The position numbers and the translations under genes were made by a program. Positions 14,501 to 24,570 of a stretch of 64,000 bases of DNA are shown here, piece after piece. Under the pieces are notes generated by a model. The model saw only the letters and a list, made by a program, of their open reading frames with translations, ran no database searches and had not been told where the DNA came from. Source of the stretch: Panopea generosa (Eukaryota; Mollusca; Bivalvia; Adapedonta; Hiatellidae); the NCBI GenBank assembly GCA_029582155.1, contig CM055899.1:80607556-80671555 (forward strand), written 5' to 3'. The first letter of the stretch is position 1, and each line of letters starts with the position of its first letter.

Positions 14501-15535
14501 TGTAGTACAGTGTTGTTCTTATATATTGCAGTACATTGTTGTTTTTATATATTGCAGTACAGTGTTGCTCTTATATATTGTAGTACAGTGTTGTTCTTGT
14601 ATATTGACGTACAGTGGTGTTCTTACATATTTCAGTACAGTGTTGTTCTTATATATTGTAGTACAGTGTTGTTCTTATATATTGCAGTACAGTGTTGTTC
14701 CTATATATTGTAGTACAGTGGTGTTCTTATATATTGTACATGTAGTACAGTGTTGTTCTTAAATATTGTAGTACATTGTTGTTCTTATATATTGTAGTAC
14801 ATTGTTGTTCTTATATATTGTAGTACATTGTTGTTCTATATATTGTAGTACATTGTTGTTCTTATATACTGTGATACATTGATGTTCTTCAATACTGTAC
14901 TTCACTGTGTTTTATATTTATTTCTATAAAATGATTGAACGCATGTTTTTAAAGATTATCTACAGAATTTTATATTAGATATCAAGTTAATATGGCTGGA
15001 ATTATGTGTGTGTGTGTGTGTGTGTGTGTGTAGGTAGGTAGGTAGGTAAGTATGCGCCTTGTAACAACGCAAATCTAAGACACTTCAATAACCACAACTT
15101 ATATACAATAACAAACTATAACTGAAAAAAAATCACCTGAGTAAAGTTCAATGTTATTTCCAAATTTTTCCCGTAATTATGACTCCAAAATCCAAAATCT
15201 ATTCGACACTCTTGTTCGTCAAACGGAAACTTAGAAACTTCAACTTCGCAGGAGCTGTAGATGATTTGAAAGAGTACCCAGCGTACACTTCCGTCGCTGA
15301 ATATCATCAGGCGGGTATCGTCATCGTCATAACCAAGTGTGCCAATCTCCGACACGCTGAAATGCAATGTTATGTTTGATGTTTAAAGAGTCATCACCTG
15401 TGTACAAGCTAACTGTACATAATGAATGAGATATATTTGTATATATATATGTTTATGTATATGGAAGAAGATGATAAATAAATAAATTAATTGATTAATA
15501 CACCCAAATAATACTGAATTCTTTGAAATTATTTA

Positions 15536-15568
<33 letters not shown>

Positions 15569-15636
15569 ACAGACAGACAGACAGACGGACGGACGGACGG
15601 ACAGACAAGACAGACATACATACAGACAGACAGACA

Positions 15637-15677
<41 letters not shown>

Positions 15678-17391
15678 ACAGACAGACAGACAAACTTAAT
15701 ATGAATATGTTTTACTAGAAATGCTTACAAAAATACAAAAATAATAGAAGACTGGTCTTACATACACACCTATTTGAAATAACTAATTCTGGGCGCCATA
15801 CCCAATTTACGTCAATTTCCGTGATGTTCGAATACGAGGACGGCGTCCAAGTCAAACGTGGGTCATGCCATCTCTGAAAAAATAACATGTTTTTATCCCC
15901 CCCCCCCCCCGCCGATGGCGACGGGGTACATGGTAATAGTCTCCGTTTGTCTGCCTGTCCGTCTGTAATGGCGTGCGTCCGTCCGTCCCTCCGTCCGTCT
16001 GTAATACTTTAGTCCGGAGCATAACTACGAAGCTATTCAAGCGATTATGTTGAATCTTCACACAATGACAAAAGACTTCAAAAGGAAGTGCAGTGTAAAA
16101 GAACTATAACACTACATTGTTTATTTTTTTAATATCCCCCCCCCCCCCCCCCCCCCCCACCCCTTAATTAAATTTATACTTTTGTCTGGAGAATAACTAA
16201 AAAACTATTTAATCGATTATGTTGAATCTTCACACAATGACAAAAGACATTGAGAGGAAGTGCAGTATATAAGAATAATAACTCTACATTGCTTACGTAA
16301 CAAAATAGTTAGGTTGTTTTGGCTTATTTAGTAGTGTCAGCTAGTACGTGTCTATTGGAATGATATAGGATATATTTAGAACAGGTAGCGTGGAATTGTT
16401 AAAACGTATCGATAGCTCGATAGGAGTAACGTTTTTGCGATATTTTAGATATTCATTCTTTGATTAAAGAATAAATCATTTTAATGTTTATTTCATGAAA
16501 TTCCATTAAGTATTCATATAGTTAGAACATTTAAACGGGTTTATTATTTATAAAACTAATTTAAATTTACATGGGCCTAATAGCGTAAATTCCGCATCGT
16601 ATTATATCGCACGATATATTGAAAGTTTGTTGTTTCATAATTTGCACAAAATTCACTAAGGGATGTGGGGTGTTTTACTATATATATCTGGCTGTATTAT
16701 GGAAAATCCGTCCAGTCTAGCAGAAACATCTTTCGGAACCGTTGTGACGAGAAGGATTAACAATCTTACTTTTCCATTACATTACGGCAGACGGGTATGT
16801 GAATTTTATATTATTTTGTATATGGTTGAGTTATTTAAATGTCTGATAAATATATTTTGATGTAATCAGATATAAGTAAAGTTGTATAAATTGTTCATAT
16901 CCATTCCGACGAGAATGTCTGTAAATTAATTTCGCATCCACGGTATTGGGAGTTGTTTTGTTTGAATATGTTTGAGAATGTATTTTGAGCTGTTGATATC
17001 GTGATTACGATAAAGTATTGAAATTCATCATGTTAGAATTGATTGATATGTTTAATTAAATTTTGTGGATGCTTATTCTGATATTCACAAAGTGATTAGA
17101 TACAGAATTGATCCGTGATTATTTATATCATAAATTGGATATTAGGATAGATATAATTGCTACTTTGGGATTGACGGAGGTCATATATGAGATGTTGTTA
17201 AAACTACCATGAAACTGCAGATAGTAAGAATTGAATGAACTGTTATCATTTATTGATAAATCTACCATGAAACTGTTAGATGGTAAGAATTGAATGCAAT
17301 GTTATCATATATTGATAAAAATGTCATGACATTGATAAATGGTAAGTAATAGACGCAATGTCATAACGTATTGAGGAATTTGTTAATCTGA

Positions 17392-17422
<31 letters not shown>

Positions 17423-19957
17423 TTGTAGCCGTTTTTAGACGTACGCGAGATATGTGTCCGCTACGTTAACGACGTGTAGACGTAAAAAGAAGTCAGCTGG
17501 TAGTAGAACCGTCATACGGACACCAACCCACATACTCGTTAGTTGTATGAACGTCTTGGCGATCCTGGCGTCAGAGTACAGTCGAAGAAAGTCGGTCCGA
17601 GGCAGCATAAAGCCAGATAACTTGGTACAGAGTTCCAGAGAAGATAACCTTGTTTATATAGCATAACCACGAGGGACGATTGACGCTAAATCTACGATAA
17701 TCCAGACGCGGTAGTAGTATTTTTGATACAATATAAGTGTATTTGAAAAACAGTTATAGCATTCATATGATGTAAGCAGTTTGGATCGCGGCGATATAGA
17801 TATACGGAACGTGTAGGAAAAAGAACCTGTGATTTAAAAAGTGTTAATTCCGTCTTAGGACATATTTAAACTAGCTTGTGTTTTTTTTTTGTTGTTGAGT
17901 TATTAGCTTTAAATTGTATATATTGTATAATTGTATATTCGTAATTATATTTATGTAAAATTAAAATTGTAAATTTTTTTCGAGTATACTAGTATTCTGA
18001 CCTCGTGAGTAGTCGGCCCTTGGTCATTTTGCTACATCTGATTTTTTAATTATCTCCCTTTATCAAATTTACACTTTTGTCCGGAGCAAAACTCCAAAAC
18101 TATTCAAGCGATCATGTCGAATCTTCACACAATGACAAAAGACATTGAGAGAAAGTGCAGTGTAATAGAAGCATATCTCTACATTGCTTTTTTTTTCTTT
18201 AAATAATATCCCCTTATCAGATTTCAACTTTTGTCTGGAGCATAACTCCAAAACTATTCAAGCGATTATGTAAAATCTTCACACAGTGACTGAGGACGTT
18301 TGGTTGAAGTGCAGAGTATAGGAAACACAACTCTACCTTGCTTTTTTAAATTATCTTCCTTTATTATATTTACATGTCCGGAGCATAACTCCAAAACTAT
18401 TCAAGGGATTTTATTGAATTCTCACACAATGACAAAGAAAATTTAGAGAAAATGTAGTGTATAAGAACCATAACTCTACCTTGTTAACCTTTTGAATATG
18501 TTCCTTTATTAAATTTTCACTTTTACTTTTTTCCGGAGCAGAACTCCACAAAACTATTTAAACGATTTTGTTGACTCTTCACACAATCACTGAGTACATT
18601 AAGAGTGCAGTGTACAAGAACCATAGTTCTACCTTGCTTAACTTGTCTTAATTGTCTCCCTTTCTTTAATTTACTTGTCCTTGTCATAACTCTTAAAGTG
18701 CTGAATAAAATTTATTTAAACTGCATACAAAGACAGAGAACGAGGACATTAAAGGGAAGTTCAGTGTCTCAGAACAACAACTCTACCATTTTTCAATTAT
18801 CCCAATTGATCACTTTTAGTATATTTGTCATAAAGATTAATCGATAACTATTCAAAAGATTTGATTCATATTTCACACAATGATAGAGGACATTGACAGG
18901 AAGTACTTTATGAAGTATGGCTCTACCATGCCCATTTTTAAATATATTTTATTATGCTTGTCCGGAACATAACTCAAAATCTGTTGAAGGGATTTAGTTG
19001 ATATTTCAAAGAATTACAGAGGACATTGCGAGGAAGTGCAGCGTGAAAGAACCATAACTCTTTCCTCTGTCTTTGGCTAAATATTACCTTTGTTTTTATA
19101 TTGTATTATGCTAGTCTTGAACATAACTCAAAAAGTGTTCAAGGGATTTAGTGGATATTTCACACAGCTATAGAGGTCATTGCGAGGCAGTGCAGAGTGT
19201 AGGAAGCATAACTATATTCGCAGAATTATTCCCCTTTGTTATTTTTCTTGATTTGGAACATACCTTGAAAATGATAAAGAGCATTGACATGTTGTGGACA
19301 TTTCAAGAATTTGCTTCGGCGGTGGGATTGGCAATGTCCAACATGGCTCTTACTTATTCAGTAAATCAAAAAGCATGACTAGTCATTATGCTGGTTAACT
19401 ATACAATAAAACTAGTTTGTAAATTTCATTTTTATTAGACTTGATATTTATTATATTTATTCATTTATTTTTAAAATGTGCGCGTATTATTCATTCTATC
19501 TTATTGTTTGTTTGTATAAGACTAGATCTACAGCAGCTACAAGTCATTATCGATGGTATTAAGACGGTGTAAAGATGCTGCCGGGATTTCGAGAAACCGG
19601 AGATTTCCGTAGTTTACTTTACAACGCCGAGATAGAGATTCGAACCCAGAGCCGCCTCTAGTAACTGCAACATTTGCAAATTATCATATTTACCCTAAAC
19701 ATTGTCATTTTTCTCAAATGTATTTACAGTTCGGTGTTAGTGCAACCAGCCTTGGTTGTATTATATTAGATTCCAATAACCACAAAGAAAATGACTCACC
19801 ATAACAAACCAGCCGTTGTGGACCATTGTCTGGGTTGTAATGTCCTGAAATCAAATTAATCGTATTTATCTATCTAACAATGTATTTATCTATTCAGCCA
19901 GCCAGACAGACAGCCAATCCATCCATCCATCCATCCATCCATGTATTCATGTATTCA

Positions 19958-20006
<49 letters not shown>

Positions 20007-22364
20007 GATCGATCTTTATGTCGATGTTTTAAGATACATTCGTAATGTTCTGCATTTGAATTTATGTTTAACATATTATACGTTGATTCCGATATTTATA
20101 GTCGTATCGGTCCCTGCACAAATAAAGTAATAGTTCCATACCTAAATACATGTATCGGACATTTGGCTTAAATGTACTGTGGGTTATAATTCATCAATAT
20201 TATATTTTTTCAAATGCTTAAAAAATTACTTAGTTATGGCATTAGTGTAAAGGAAGTAGGTAGTTGGCAGTTGGTAGTTTGGGAATTGGAATAACCAACT
20301 ACTAAACAGTTTCCAGTTGGGGAATCGGATTCCTTATTATATCACTTTTTAATTTACATATTTTAATCGTGTTTATATAAAAATATAATCAATTATATCG
20401 GATGTGTATTAATATAAAATCTGAATTCCCAACTGGCAGCTTGTAGTTGGCGATTCGCGGCAAATCCCCAAACTGGAAATTTTGAATCGCCTCCTGATGA
20501 ATATACTCATGGTATTGAAGGAACAACGCGGGAATGGTGTACTTATCATTATAAACTTTTTTCTATAGAATTAAATTGTTGTTTTTTTTATTAAACAAAT
20601 ATCGATTTTAAAAAAGTCCAAAACCCAAACAGGCAGCTGTTTGGTAGTTGGCTATTCGCGGCGACTCCCAAACTGGACATTTCACATGCATAATTTAGAG
20701 TTGAACTTACAAATGCACCAAATAGCTCACAAATAGTTTTTGTTTTTATGAATAACTTAATTTTCAATAATTATGAAGCAAAATCATTGTATTAAATTTG
20801 ATTGAAATTCGGAAATAAATATATAAATTTTCATAAATCCAAACAAGCTCGTATTTTGAGGCTTTGGTCATTATGGGTTGACCTGGGTTACCTGTCAATT
20901 CATTGTGTAAAATAATTAATATTTTACAGTGAATTTATGTTGATAGGTCTGATGTTATAATAATAATAATAATAATAATGATAATAAAACAAATGATAAT
21001 GAAAATAATAATAATACATTATAATGTTTTTTAAAGGAAACCGCGCAATGATAAAATTATCCAGTTCTGTTTATTTTAAAGGAATCCGCGCAATGATAAA
21101 ATTATCCAACTCTGTTTATTTTAAAGGAACCCGCGCAATGATAAAATTATCCAACATGATAAAATCGAATGTCACTCATGTTCACGCGTTTGTATCTGTG
21201 AATGTATGGTCATATTTATATTTTAGAAATTATTAACATTTTTATAAACTAGTGGCGTCACACGCGTTTTGAAAGTATGAGGAAAATATCTAAAAACAAT
21301 TTTATAAAAAAAATTTTTTTTTAACCTTTTTCTATCATACCGATTAAAATTAAAATTTTGTATATTTATATTTCATCATACTGTTGAATCAAAAAACAAA
21401 CATTTAATTAATTTCAAAGCAAAACAATAAGAAAAAATCAGTTCATTTTTCCATCACATGAATAAACTTAGTCAATAATGAAATAATTTCAAAAACCAAA
21501 ATGTATGCTTTCTTTTTTCTTTCATTGTATATATATATGAATGTATGTTACAACTTGACTGATATATATATATTTGTACGGTTTGTTGAGGGATGGCCCA
21601 CCCCGACCCTCACAGACCTATTACGGGGTGATTAAATGGATCACTTTTCAGTGATTGAAATTAAAAAAAAAAATATGTGTTTTACATTTTTGTCACGAAA
21701 TGGAATGAGTTATATATTTGTCTGTAAGGCAATTAAAAAATACAGTTAAATTAGGGATTATCATTTTGATAACGAACTGTATATAGAGAATACCATGTTA
21801 GTGTTTGAAAATCAAAAAATTATATGGTGATGTCGATATTAAAGAAACACGAAACTGGGCGAGTGCTTTTTTAACAATTCGAGACTCACCAATGCTTCCA
21901 GTGCCCGGATGTTGTAATATAAAGCTATTTCCGTCGGATTGTGTGGTCGGGTGAATCTGTTGTAACCACTCTGTAACGTGGTTCGTAGTGATGTCTCGTC
22001 GGCGTATGTGGCAGTCGCGAAACTAAAAAATTGCGACGCTGAAACAAAATTAAATTATTACTGGTTAAATTTGAAGGACGTGTTTGGCTGAAACAATGAC
22101 ATATTGATTAAATGATTGATAAAAAAAAGTCTGAAAATATTTCATTTAACACATATGTGTCCGTCCGTGCGTATTCATTAATAATTTCAAACTATAAATT
22201 ATCAACTATTAATGGGTTTAAATATATATTATCAAATGATAAACACGGATAAATTTAATTAAGTAATCAAGTATATGAAACAACTGATCAATTTTAACAC
22301 GTTATCAAGATAGTCACTTACCATTGTGAATAAAGCCAAAAATAAACACGTATGCGATATTCAT
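5203..22364 (-). CDS. Gene A: nicotinic-acetylcholine-receptor-like subunit, 9 exons, 434 aa
   Basis: Predicted complete pentameric ligand-gated ion channel subunit of the plasma membrane. Coding exons in transcript order: 22322-22364, 21890-22038, 19800-19844, 15770-15873, 15137-15356, 8184-8400, 7483-7593, 6271-6377, 5203-5511. All junctions are GT-AG and in phase. The signal peptide starts MNIAYVFIFGFIHN. The extracellular domain has the Cys-loop CEVEVSKFPFDEQEC (about residues 150-164). Loop C has vicinal cysteines (LCCPATTNY, Cys214-Cys215), a mark of alpha-type subunits. M1 (FYVINLLLPSMLLSLCM) is followed by CGERLG at the M2 mouth, as in cation channels, and the M2 9' leucine is kept. 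M3 starts ATYLLIILVLC. M4 is near the end, after a cytoplasmic loop of about 90 residues that contains WKDVSILLDR. Loop A has Ser where receptors have Tyr (WRPELVISN), and the loop C Tyr before the Cys pair is Val, so acetylcholine binding is doubtful. The gene is paralogous to gene B at 33592-62873. Confidence 0.88.
5525..5606 (-). repeat. Short 14-bp minisatellite in gene A intron 8
   Basis: About five units of TAAAGTATATGTCG (coding strand) lie immediately upstream of the exon 9 acceptor. The same unit occupies the homologous place in gene B (62221-62555) with many more copies. The rest of intron 8 (5607-6270) is AT-rich with no recognisable element. Confidence 0.8.
6271..6377 (-). CDS. 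Gene A exon 8 (M3)
   Basis: 107 nt starting ATYLLIILVLCSAAVCNV (M3) and ending EGTPPKILT at the start of the cytoplasmic loop. About 30 of 36 residues match gene B by hand alignment. Acceptor and donor are canonical. Confidence 0.9.
6931..6970 (-). repeat. Single-copy seed of the gene B 28-bp array (gene A intron 7)
   Basis: On the coding strand the anchor ACTTGGTTGGTATATATCGTC is followed by GCACGACAGGGACAACG. In gene B the same anchor (ACTTGGTTGGCATATATC) is followed by the start of a roughly 1.5-kb array whose unit contains GCACGACAGTACGTG. The unit exists once here. The rest of intron 7 apart from the SINE (6378-6930, 6971-7127) shows nothing I can assign. Confidence 0.65.
7128..7405 (-). 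mobile_element. tRNA-derived SINE, full-length-looking
   Basis: On the minus strand it opens with a tRNA-like head carrying an A box (TTAGCTCAGTCTGA, near 7379-7392) and a B box (GAGTTCGAATCCC, 7348-7360). A body follows with CCAGGAAACAGTGG and the family words seen again at 44931 and 58200, and then a tail of repeated CAAT. It lies in gene A intron 7 in the sense orientation. It is not a functional tRNA gene because no cloverleaf acceptor pairing is evident. Confidence 0.75.
7483..7593 (-). CDS. Gene A exon 7 (M2 pore helix)
   Basis: 111 nt encoding CGERLGYTLTILLSYTVLL and the M2-M3 linker ending VPYI. Glu-Arg at the inner mouth, Thr at 6', Leu at 9' and Glu at 20' are as in cation-selective nicotinic channels. 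Gly at 2' replaces the usual Thr or Gly/Ser. Hand alignment gives 34 of 37 residues identical to gene B, the best-conserved exon of the pair. Confidence 0.92.
7755..7850 (-). mobile_element. tRNA-like SINE relic shared with gene B intron 6
   Basis: On the coding strand, GGAAGGACGATGGTTCTAG and TCCGATCC form a B-box-like element. The homologous place in gene B intron 6 (55540-55615) has GAAAGGACGGTGGTTTAACC and CCGAATC. The relic therefore predates the gene duplication. Much of intron 6 (7594-8183) aligns with the gene B intron by eye. Confidence 0.5.
8184..8400 (-). CDS. Gene A exon 6 (loop C and M1)
   Basis: 217 nt between CCCAACAG and GTATTT. It encodes NGEWDI, loop C with vicinal cysteines (AVLCCPATTNY), then the pre-M1 arginines (RLRPFY) and M1. 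The residue two before the first Cys is Val rather than the ligand-binding Tyr. Confidence 0.92.
8507..14905 (-). repeat. 26-bp minisatellite, about 6.4 kb, gene A intron 5
   Basis: Roughly 240 head-to-tail units with plus-strand core TTGTAGTACAGTGTTGTTCT plus TATATA. Units vary at a few positions (ACAGTG or ACATTG, TTGTAG, TTGCAG or TTGAAG), and some are shorter by one or more bases. Larger blocks are repeated within it: a GTAGTCAATTG-containing block occurs near 12063-12230 and again near 13843-14000. It fills nearly all of intron 5. Long open frames in it are an artefact of a stop-poor unit. Confidence 0.95.
15001..15050 (+). repeat. (TG)n and (TAGG)n microsatellite
   Basis: About ten TG dinucleotides followed by four TAGG tetranucleotides, in gene A intron 5 between the 26-bp array and exon 5. 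Confidence 0.9.
15137..15356 (-). CDS. Gene A exon 5 (Cys-loop and loop B)
   Basis: 220 nt. It carries the complete Cys-loop CEVEVSKFPFDEQEC (13 residues between the cysteines, with the canonical FPFD) and the loop B tryptophan in FGFWSHNYG. It ends NFTQ, a potential glycosylation site. The donor GTGATT is weak but matches the position used in gene B. Confidence 0.92.
15534..15695 (+). repeat. (TA)n, (TG)n, (GACA/GACG/GGCA)n compound microsatellite, gene A intron 4
   Basis: Runs of TA and TG are followed by GACA, GACG and GGCA tetranucleotides. On the coding strand this reads TGTC, TGCC and CGTC. Intron 4 of gene B has sparser tetranucleotides of the same kind (50363-50400 and 50565-50625), so this composition may be ancestral. 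Confidence 0.9.
15770..15873 (-). CDS. Gene A exon 4 (loop D end to loop A)
   Basis: 104 nt starting RWHDPRLTWTPSSYSNIT, the family signature RW-x-D-x-x-L-x-W, and ending at loop A with WRPELVISN. The Tyr normally found before the final Asn is Ser here. NIT is a potential N-glycosylation site. Intron 4 behind it is only 413 bp. Confidence 0.9.
17180..17360 (+). repeat. Three imperfect about 65-bp direct repeats
   Basis: The words CTACCATGAAACTG, GGTAAGAATTGAATG and GTTATCATATATTGATAAA recur about three times, with the third copy most diverged. They lie within the segment that interrupts the 150-bp repeat. The bases from 16300 to 17180 show no other feature that I recognise. Confidence 0.6.
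17424..18036 (+). mobile_element. Candidate solo LTR of an old retroelement
   Basis: A segment of about 610 bp starts TGTAGC and ends GCTACA, a perfect 6-bp inverted end of the TG...CA type. It has a TATA-like sequence (GTTTATATAGC) near the middle and sits where the 150-bp tandem repeat is interrupted. No target-site duplication and no second copy are visible here. It is treated as a fossil with family unassigned. Confidence 0.35.
19800..19844 (-). CDS. Gene A exon 3 (45-nt mini-exon)
   Basis: Exactly 45 nt, encoding DITTQTMVHNGWFVM. A 45-nt exon at this point is typical of nAChR genes. The Trp aligns with the loop D tryptophan of the complementary binding face (GW-FVM-RW compared with IW-LQM-SW in alpha7). 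Confidence 0.87.
19900..20012 (+). repeat. (CAGC/CAGA), (CCAT)n and (CTGT)n simple repeats
   Basis: Consecutive tetranucleotide runs, the longest being about eleven CTGT units, followed by CGATCGATC. They lie in gene A intron 2. A B-box-like GGGTTCGAATC on the minus strand near 19630-19645 in intron 3 hints at another decayed SINE. Confidence 0.85.
20265..20680 (+). repeat. Dispersed GTAGTTGGC/ATTCGCGGC motif copies
   Basis: Two copies of a roughly 45-bp sequence (GGCAGCTTGTAGTTGGCGAT at about 20434, GGCAGCTGTTTGGTAGTTGG at about 20630) each end CCCAAACTGGA, about 195 bp apart. A looser version occurs at about 20268 with its partial reverse complement (CCAACTACTAAACAG). They lie in gene A intron 2. 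The origin is unknown. Confidence 0.5.
20958..21160 (+). repeat. (AAT)n run and three 48-bp direct repeats
   Basis: About seven AAT trinucleotides are followed at 21026-21158 by three near-identical copies containing CCGCGCAATGATAAAATTAT. A short open frame through them (21024-21236) is not considered a gene. The remainder of intron 2 to 21889 is AT-rich and unassigned. Confidence 0.8.
21890..22038 (-). CDS. Gene A exon 2 (N-terminal helix and first beta strand)
   Basis: 149 nt between TTTCAG and GTGAGT. It encodes the N-terminal helix region (TSLRTTLQSGYNRFTRP) and ALYYNIRALEAL. This matches the family pattern of an N-terminal helix, a Tyr-x-x-x-x-Arg-Pro turn and the first beta strand. The last about 50 bases are nearly identical to gene B exon 2. 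Confidence 0.88.
22322..22364 (-). CDS. Gene A exon 1 (start codon, signal peptide)
   Basis: ATG followed by 14 codons of hydrophobic signal peptide (MNIAYVFIFGFIHN) and one extra base before GTAAGT. This start is chosen because gene B begins with the same MNIAY, has the same 43-nt exon length, and shows similar sequence just upstream of the ATG. A hydrophobic leader is expected for this family. Confidence 0.85.
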
Positions 22365-22412
22365 TTTTATGTATTTTCTGATAATTCAAAGCCGTTAATC
22401 GTAAGAATTAAA
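22365..22412 (-). promoter_or_regulatory. Conserved 5' flank of gene A
   Basis: Just upstream of the ATG the coding strand reads TTACGATTAACGGCTTTGAA then CAGAAAA. Gene B has GACGATTTAACGACTTTAGA then CAGAAAA in the same place. This implies that the 5' UTR was part of the duplicated unit. The core promoter itself cannot be placed. Confidence 0.5.
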
Positions 22413-23029
22413 CATATATCTGTTTAAAATCATTAGATTTATTGAACTATAAATTTGTTATAATATAATATATACAATGCGTGCCTTGCAACTAAGAATA
22501 ACTTAAAATGACACAGCAGCCCTTTCCCCTTGTAATTTGAAACTATACTAAACTATTCTCTCTGATTTATTGAATAAATATACTATCAACAACAAAGTTC
22601 AGCAAATCATACGTGTTACAAAATACGTCAATCCGTTTAAAAAGCTTTCACAGTCCTTAAGCTGGTAATTGTCCAGTGCCCTGACTAAATATCCATTAAA
22701 TGTAATTAACTCTTGCTATTACGTGGCATGATCACGTCCAGTGTACATGGCGGAGTACGTGAACGTTCCATTTATTACCCCGGTAATCTCTCCTATTATA
22801 TATGACTGTGGAAGACGTAGATCGGATGAACAATCTCGGTGGTTTTGATTCAGTATTACAGAACAGAGCATATATTTTATTAGACTTATACATACAGTAT
22901 CTCGTCGAAACATATACATATATACAAATTCAATATACACGTGAAAGGGTTCTCACACACCAACACGAACACACGCACACACGCATACATACAATTATTT
23001 TTTTTATTCAGATATATATTTAATATTGA
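22413..23029. other. Unassigned AT-rich DNA upstream of gene A
   Basis: No coding or repeat feature is supported except a CA-rich stretch (ACACACGCACACACGCA, about 22970-22986). Gene A promoter elements could lie here, but I see no decisive motif. Confidence 0.4.
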
Positions 23030-24570
23030 ACCTCATAACATAAAACAGATATATTTGATGATGTAACACACTATTACTTAGATATTTTTGAGGATAAAAC
23101 TTTAGTTGTAATTTACACTGATTATTGTTGTAAATGCTTCTTTCAAGTAAATAGCTAAATTTTATCACTTCGTTTTTCGATTCTACTTGCATTAATTCAA
23201 TAAATTTAAATACACTCGGATTTCTATAGTTATACTTTTTTACATATAATTTACGAATATGTTCTTACACTGGACAAATTAGAATAAAATGAAATTCAAC
23301 GTCATGTCTCTTGAATTACATATTGTACAATATCTTTGGTTTCTGGCAATTCCATGTTTTGCGTATCTTCCAGTTTCAATTCTGAATGAATGTGTCGATA
23401 GCCGCAATTTAGTCATTAATAGTAATTTAAAGGTATCATGTCTAAGTATATCTCATATCTAAACACAGTTTTTAAAGTTTTTGTACATATCTAAAACTCT
23501 GTTATTTACAATATCATTTTGCCATTTCTGTATAAAACGATATATGACTCTTTGTTTGAATAAAACAATAACATTATTTAGATTGTTGCTATGCGGCTCA
23601 TTCCGAACATAATTAAAACCAAACTCATTTAACTTTTTTAACATTAATAGCCCAATTATTACATATTTTCTCACATCTCTTAATGAATCGTCACACAAAG
23701 TAGAAATCAGTATAGCTTTTGAGGATACAACTTCACTACATTATTTTACTATTCTGATATACTATACTACACGCCTGCATTGATAGTTGTTGATTTTACT
23801 TTTAACACATATTTACAGAATTTTGGATGTACAGGTTCAATTTCTTTTGACTTCGTATAACCCGTATAATTTAGAATCGACCTAACAAAGGCATCAAACA
23901 GCTGACACCACGTTTTAGGCTTAAAATTGTACTTATTCATATTTGCAATAAGCACATTCAGTGCATATATAGCTTTACCCGAAATTGTTTCCTGATTTAA
24001 TATAAATGCTCCGGTATAATTAAACACAGATCATAAATAATTAAAGTCATTTATTACTTCCAAATTTATCCTGTTATATTTCCACTCTTCCTCAGCTCAT
24101 ATATGACCTTTTGTCCTGAAAACTAATACTTTAGTTTTATCTTCATTAACCTCTAGGCCCCATTGATCACACTATTCTTTCAACATATCTAAATAATATT
24201 GTAATTTAGCGGGTGATTGACCAATTAAAACCATATCATCAGCAAATAACAATAATATTAGCGTTAAATCATTGATATTTAATCCCGATATATTGTTACC
24301 CTGTAAAATAACTCTAGGCCATCAATAAACAAAGAGAATAAAATTGGTGAGATTGCTTCCCCTTGCCTTAATCAAATTGAACACTTGAAGAAATCCGAAA
24401 ATGAACTACAGCATCGTACGCACGGTTTCACATTTGTGTACATGTCAGTAATTACCCATAACCGTTTACCGTTTAGTCCAGACCTGTACAACTTCATCAA
24501 ACGCATTCACACTTACAAAATCGCATTCTTTTACTAATAAATAGTAGATCACACTTGACCCATTTCTGCT
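23030..24570 (-). mobile_element. LINE relic, RT domain to C-terminal zinc motif
   Basis: Minus-strand order: SVNAFDEV, KPCVRCCSSFSDFFKC, LRQGEAISPILFSLFIDGLE, FADDMVLIGQSPAKLQYYLD, CDQWGLEVNEDKTKVL, then the thumb region (24027 to 23767), 23698-23459, and a C-terminal RIETGRYAKHG with CTICNSRDIEEFHFILICP. Stops and frame changes break it at least six times (for example after LDMLKE and after TKGHI). It belongs to the same broad lineage as the LINE at 142-2800, judging by the same C-terminal zinc-like block. Confidence 0.8.

Larger units (their letters stand above)
15895..19215 (+). repeat. About 150-bp degenerate tandem repeat, interrupted at 16300-18036
   Basis: About ten diverged units, two at 16010-16298 and eight at 18030-19215. 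Each has the words CCGGAGCATAACTC, AACTATTCAAGCGATT, CTTCACACAATGACA, GAGGAAGTGCAGTGT and ACCATAACTCTACC in order, followed by an AT-rich spacer (CTCCCTTTATTAAATTT). Poly-C tracts occur at 15898-15910 and 16137-16158. Divergence rises toward the right end. It lies in gene A intron 3. The function is unknown and it may be an old satellite-like mobile family. Confidence 0.8.

Noticed and set aside
11360-14762. Long repetitive open frames (Leu-Tyr-Ile-Val-Val-His-Cys-Cys type) in the 26-bp array
   Set aside because: The period of 26 bp gives a 26-codon repeat that happens to lack stops in some frames. Several overlapping frames are equally open, there is no domain, and they lie in an intron on the strand opposite to the gene.
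15116-15379. Extension of the gene A exon 5 frame beyond 15137 and the opposite-strand frame 15179-15379
   Set aside because: The extension ends within seven codons and differs from gene B, whose intron starts at the same codon. The other frame is a shadow of the exon.
17454-17666. 70-codon open frame
   Set aside because: No domain. It lies inside a segment that looks like a terminal repeat of an old element.
5203-22364. Gene A as a pseudogene because of its repeat-filled introns and altered binding residues
   Set aside because: All nine exons are open, all splice sites are canonical, and the exon 7 protein sequence is almost unchanged, which is unlikely without selection.
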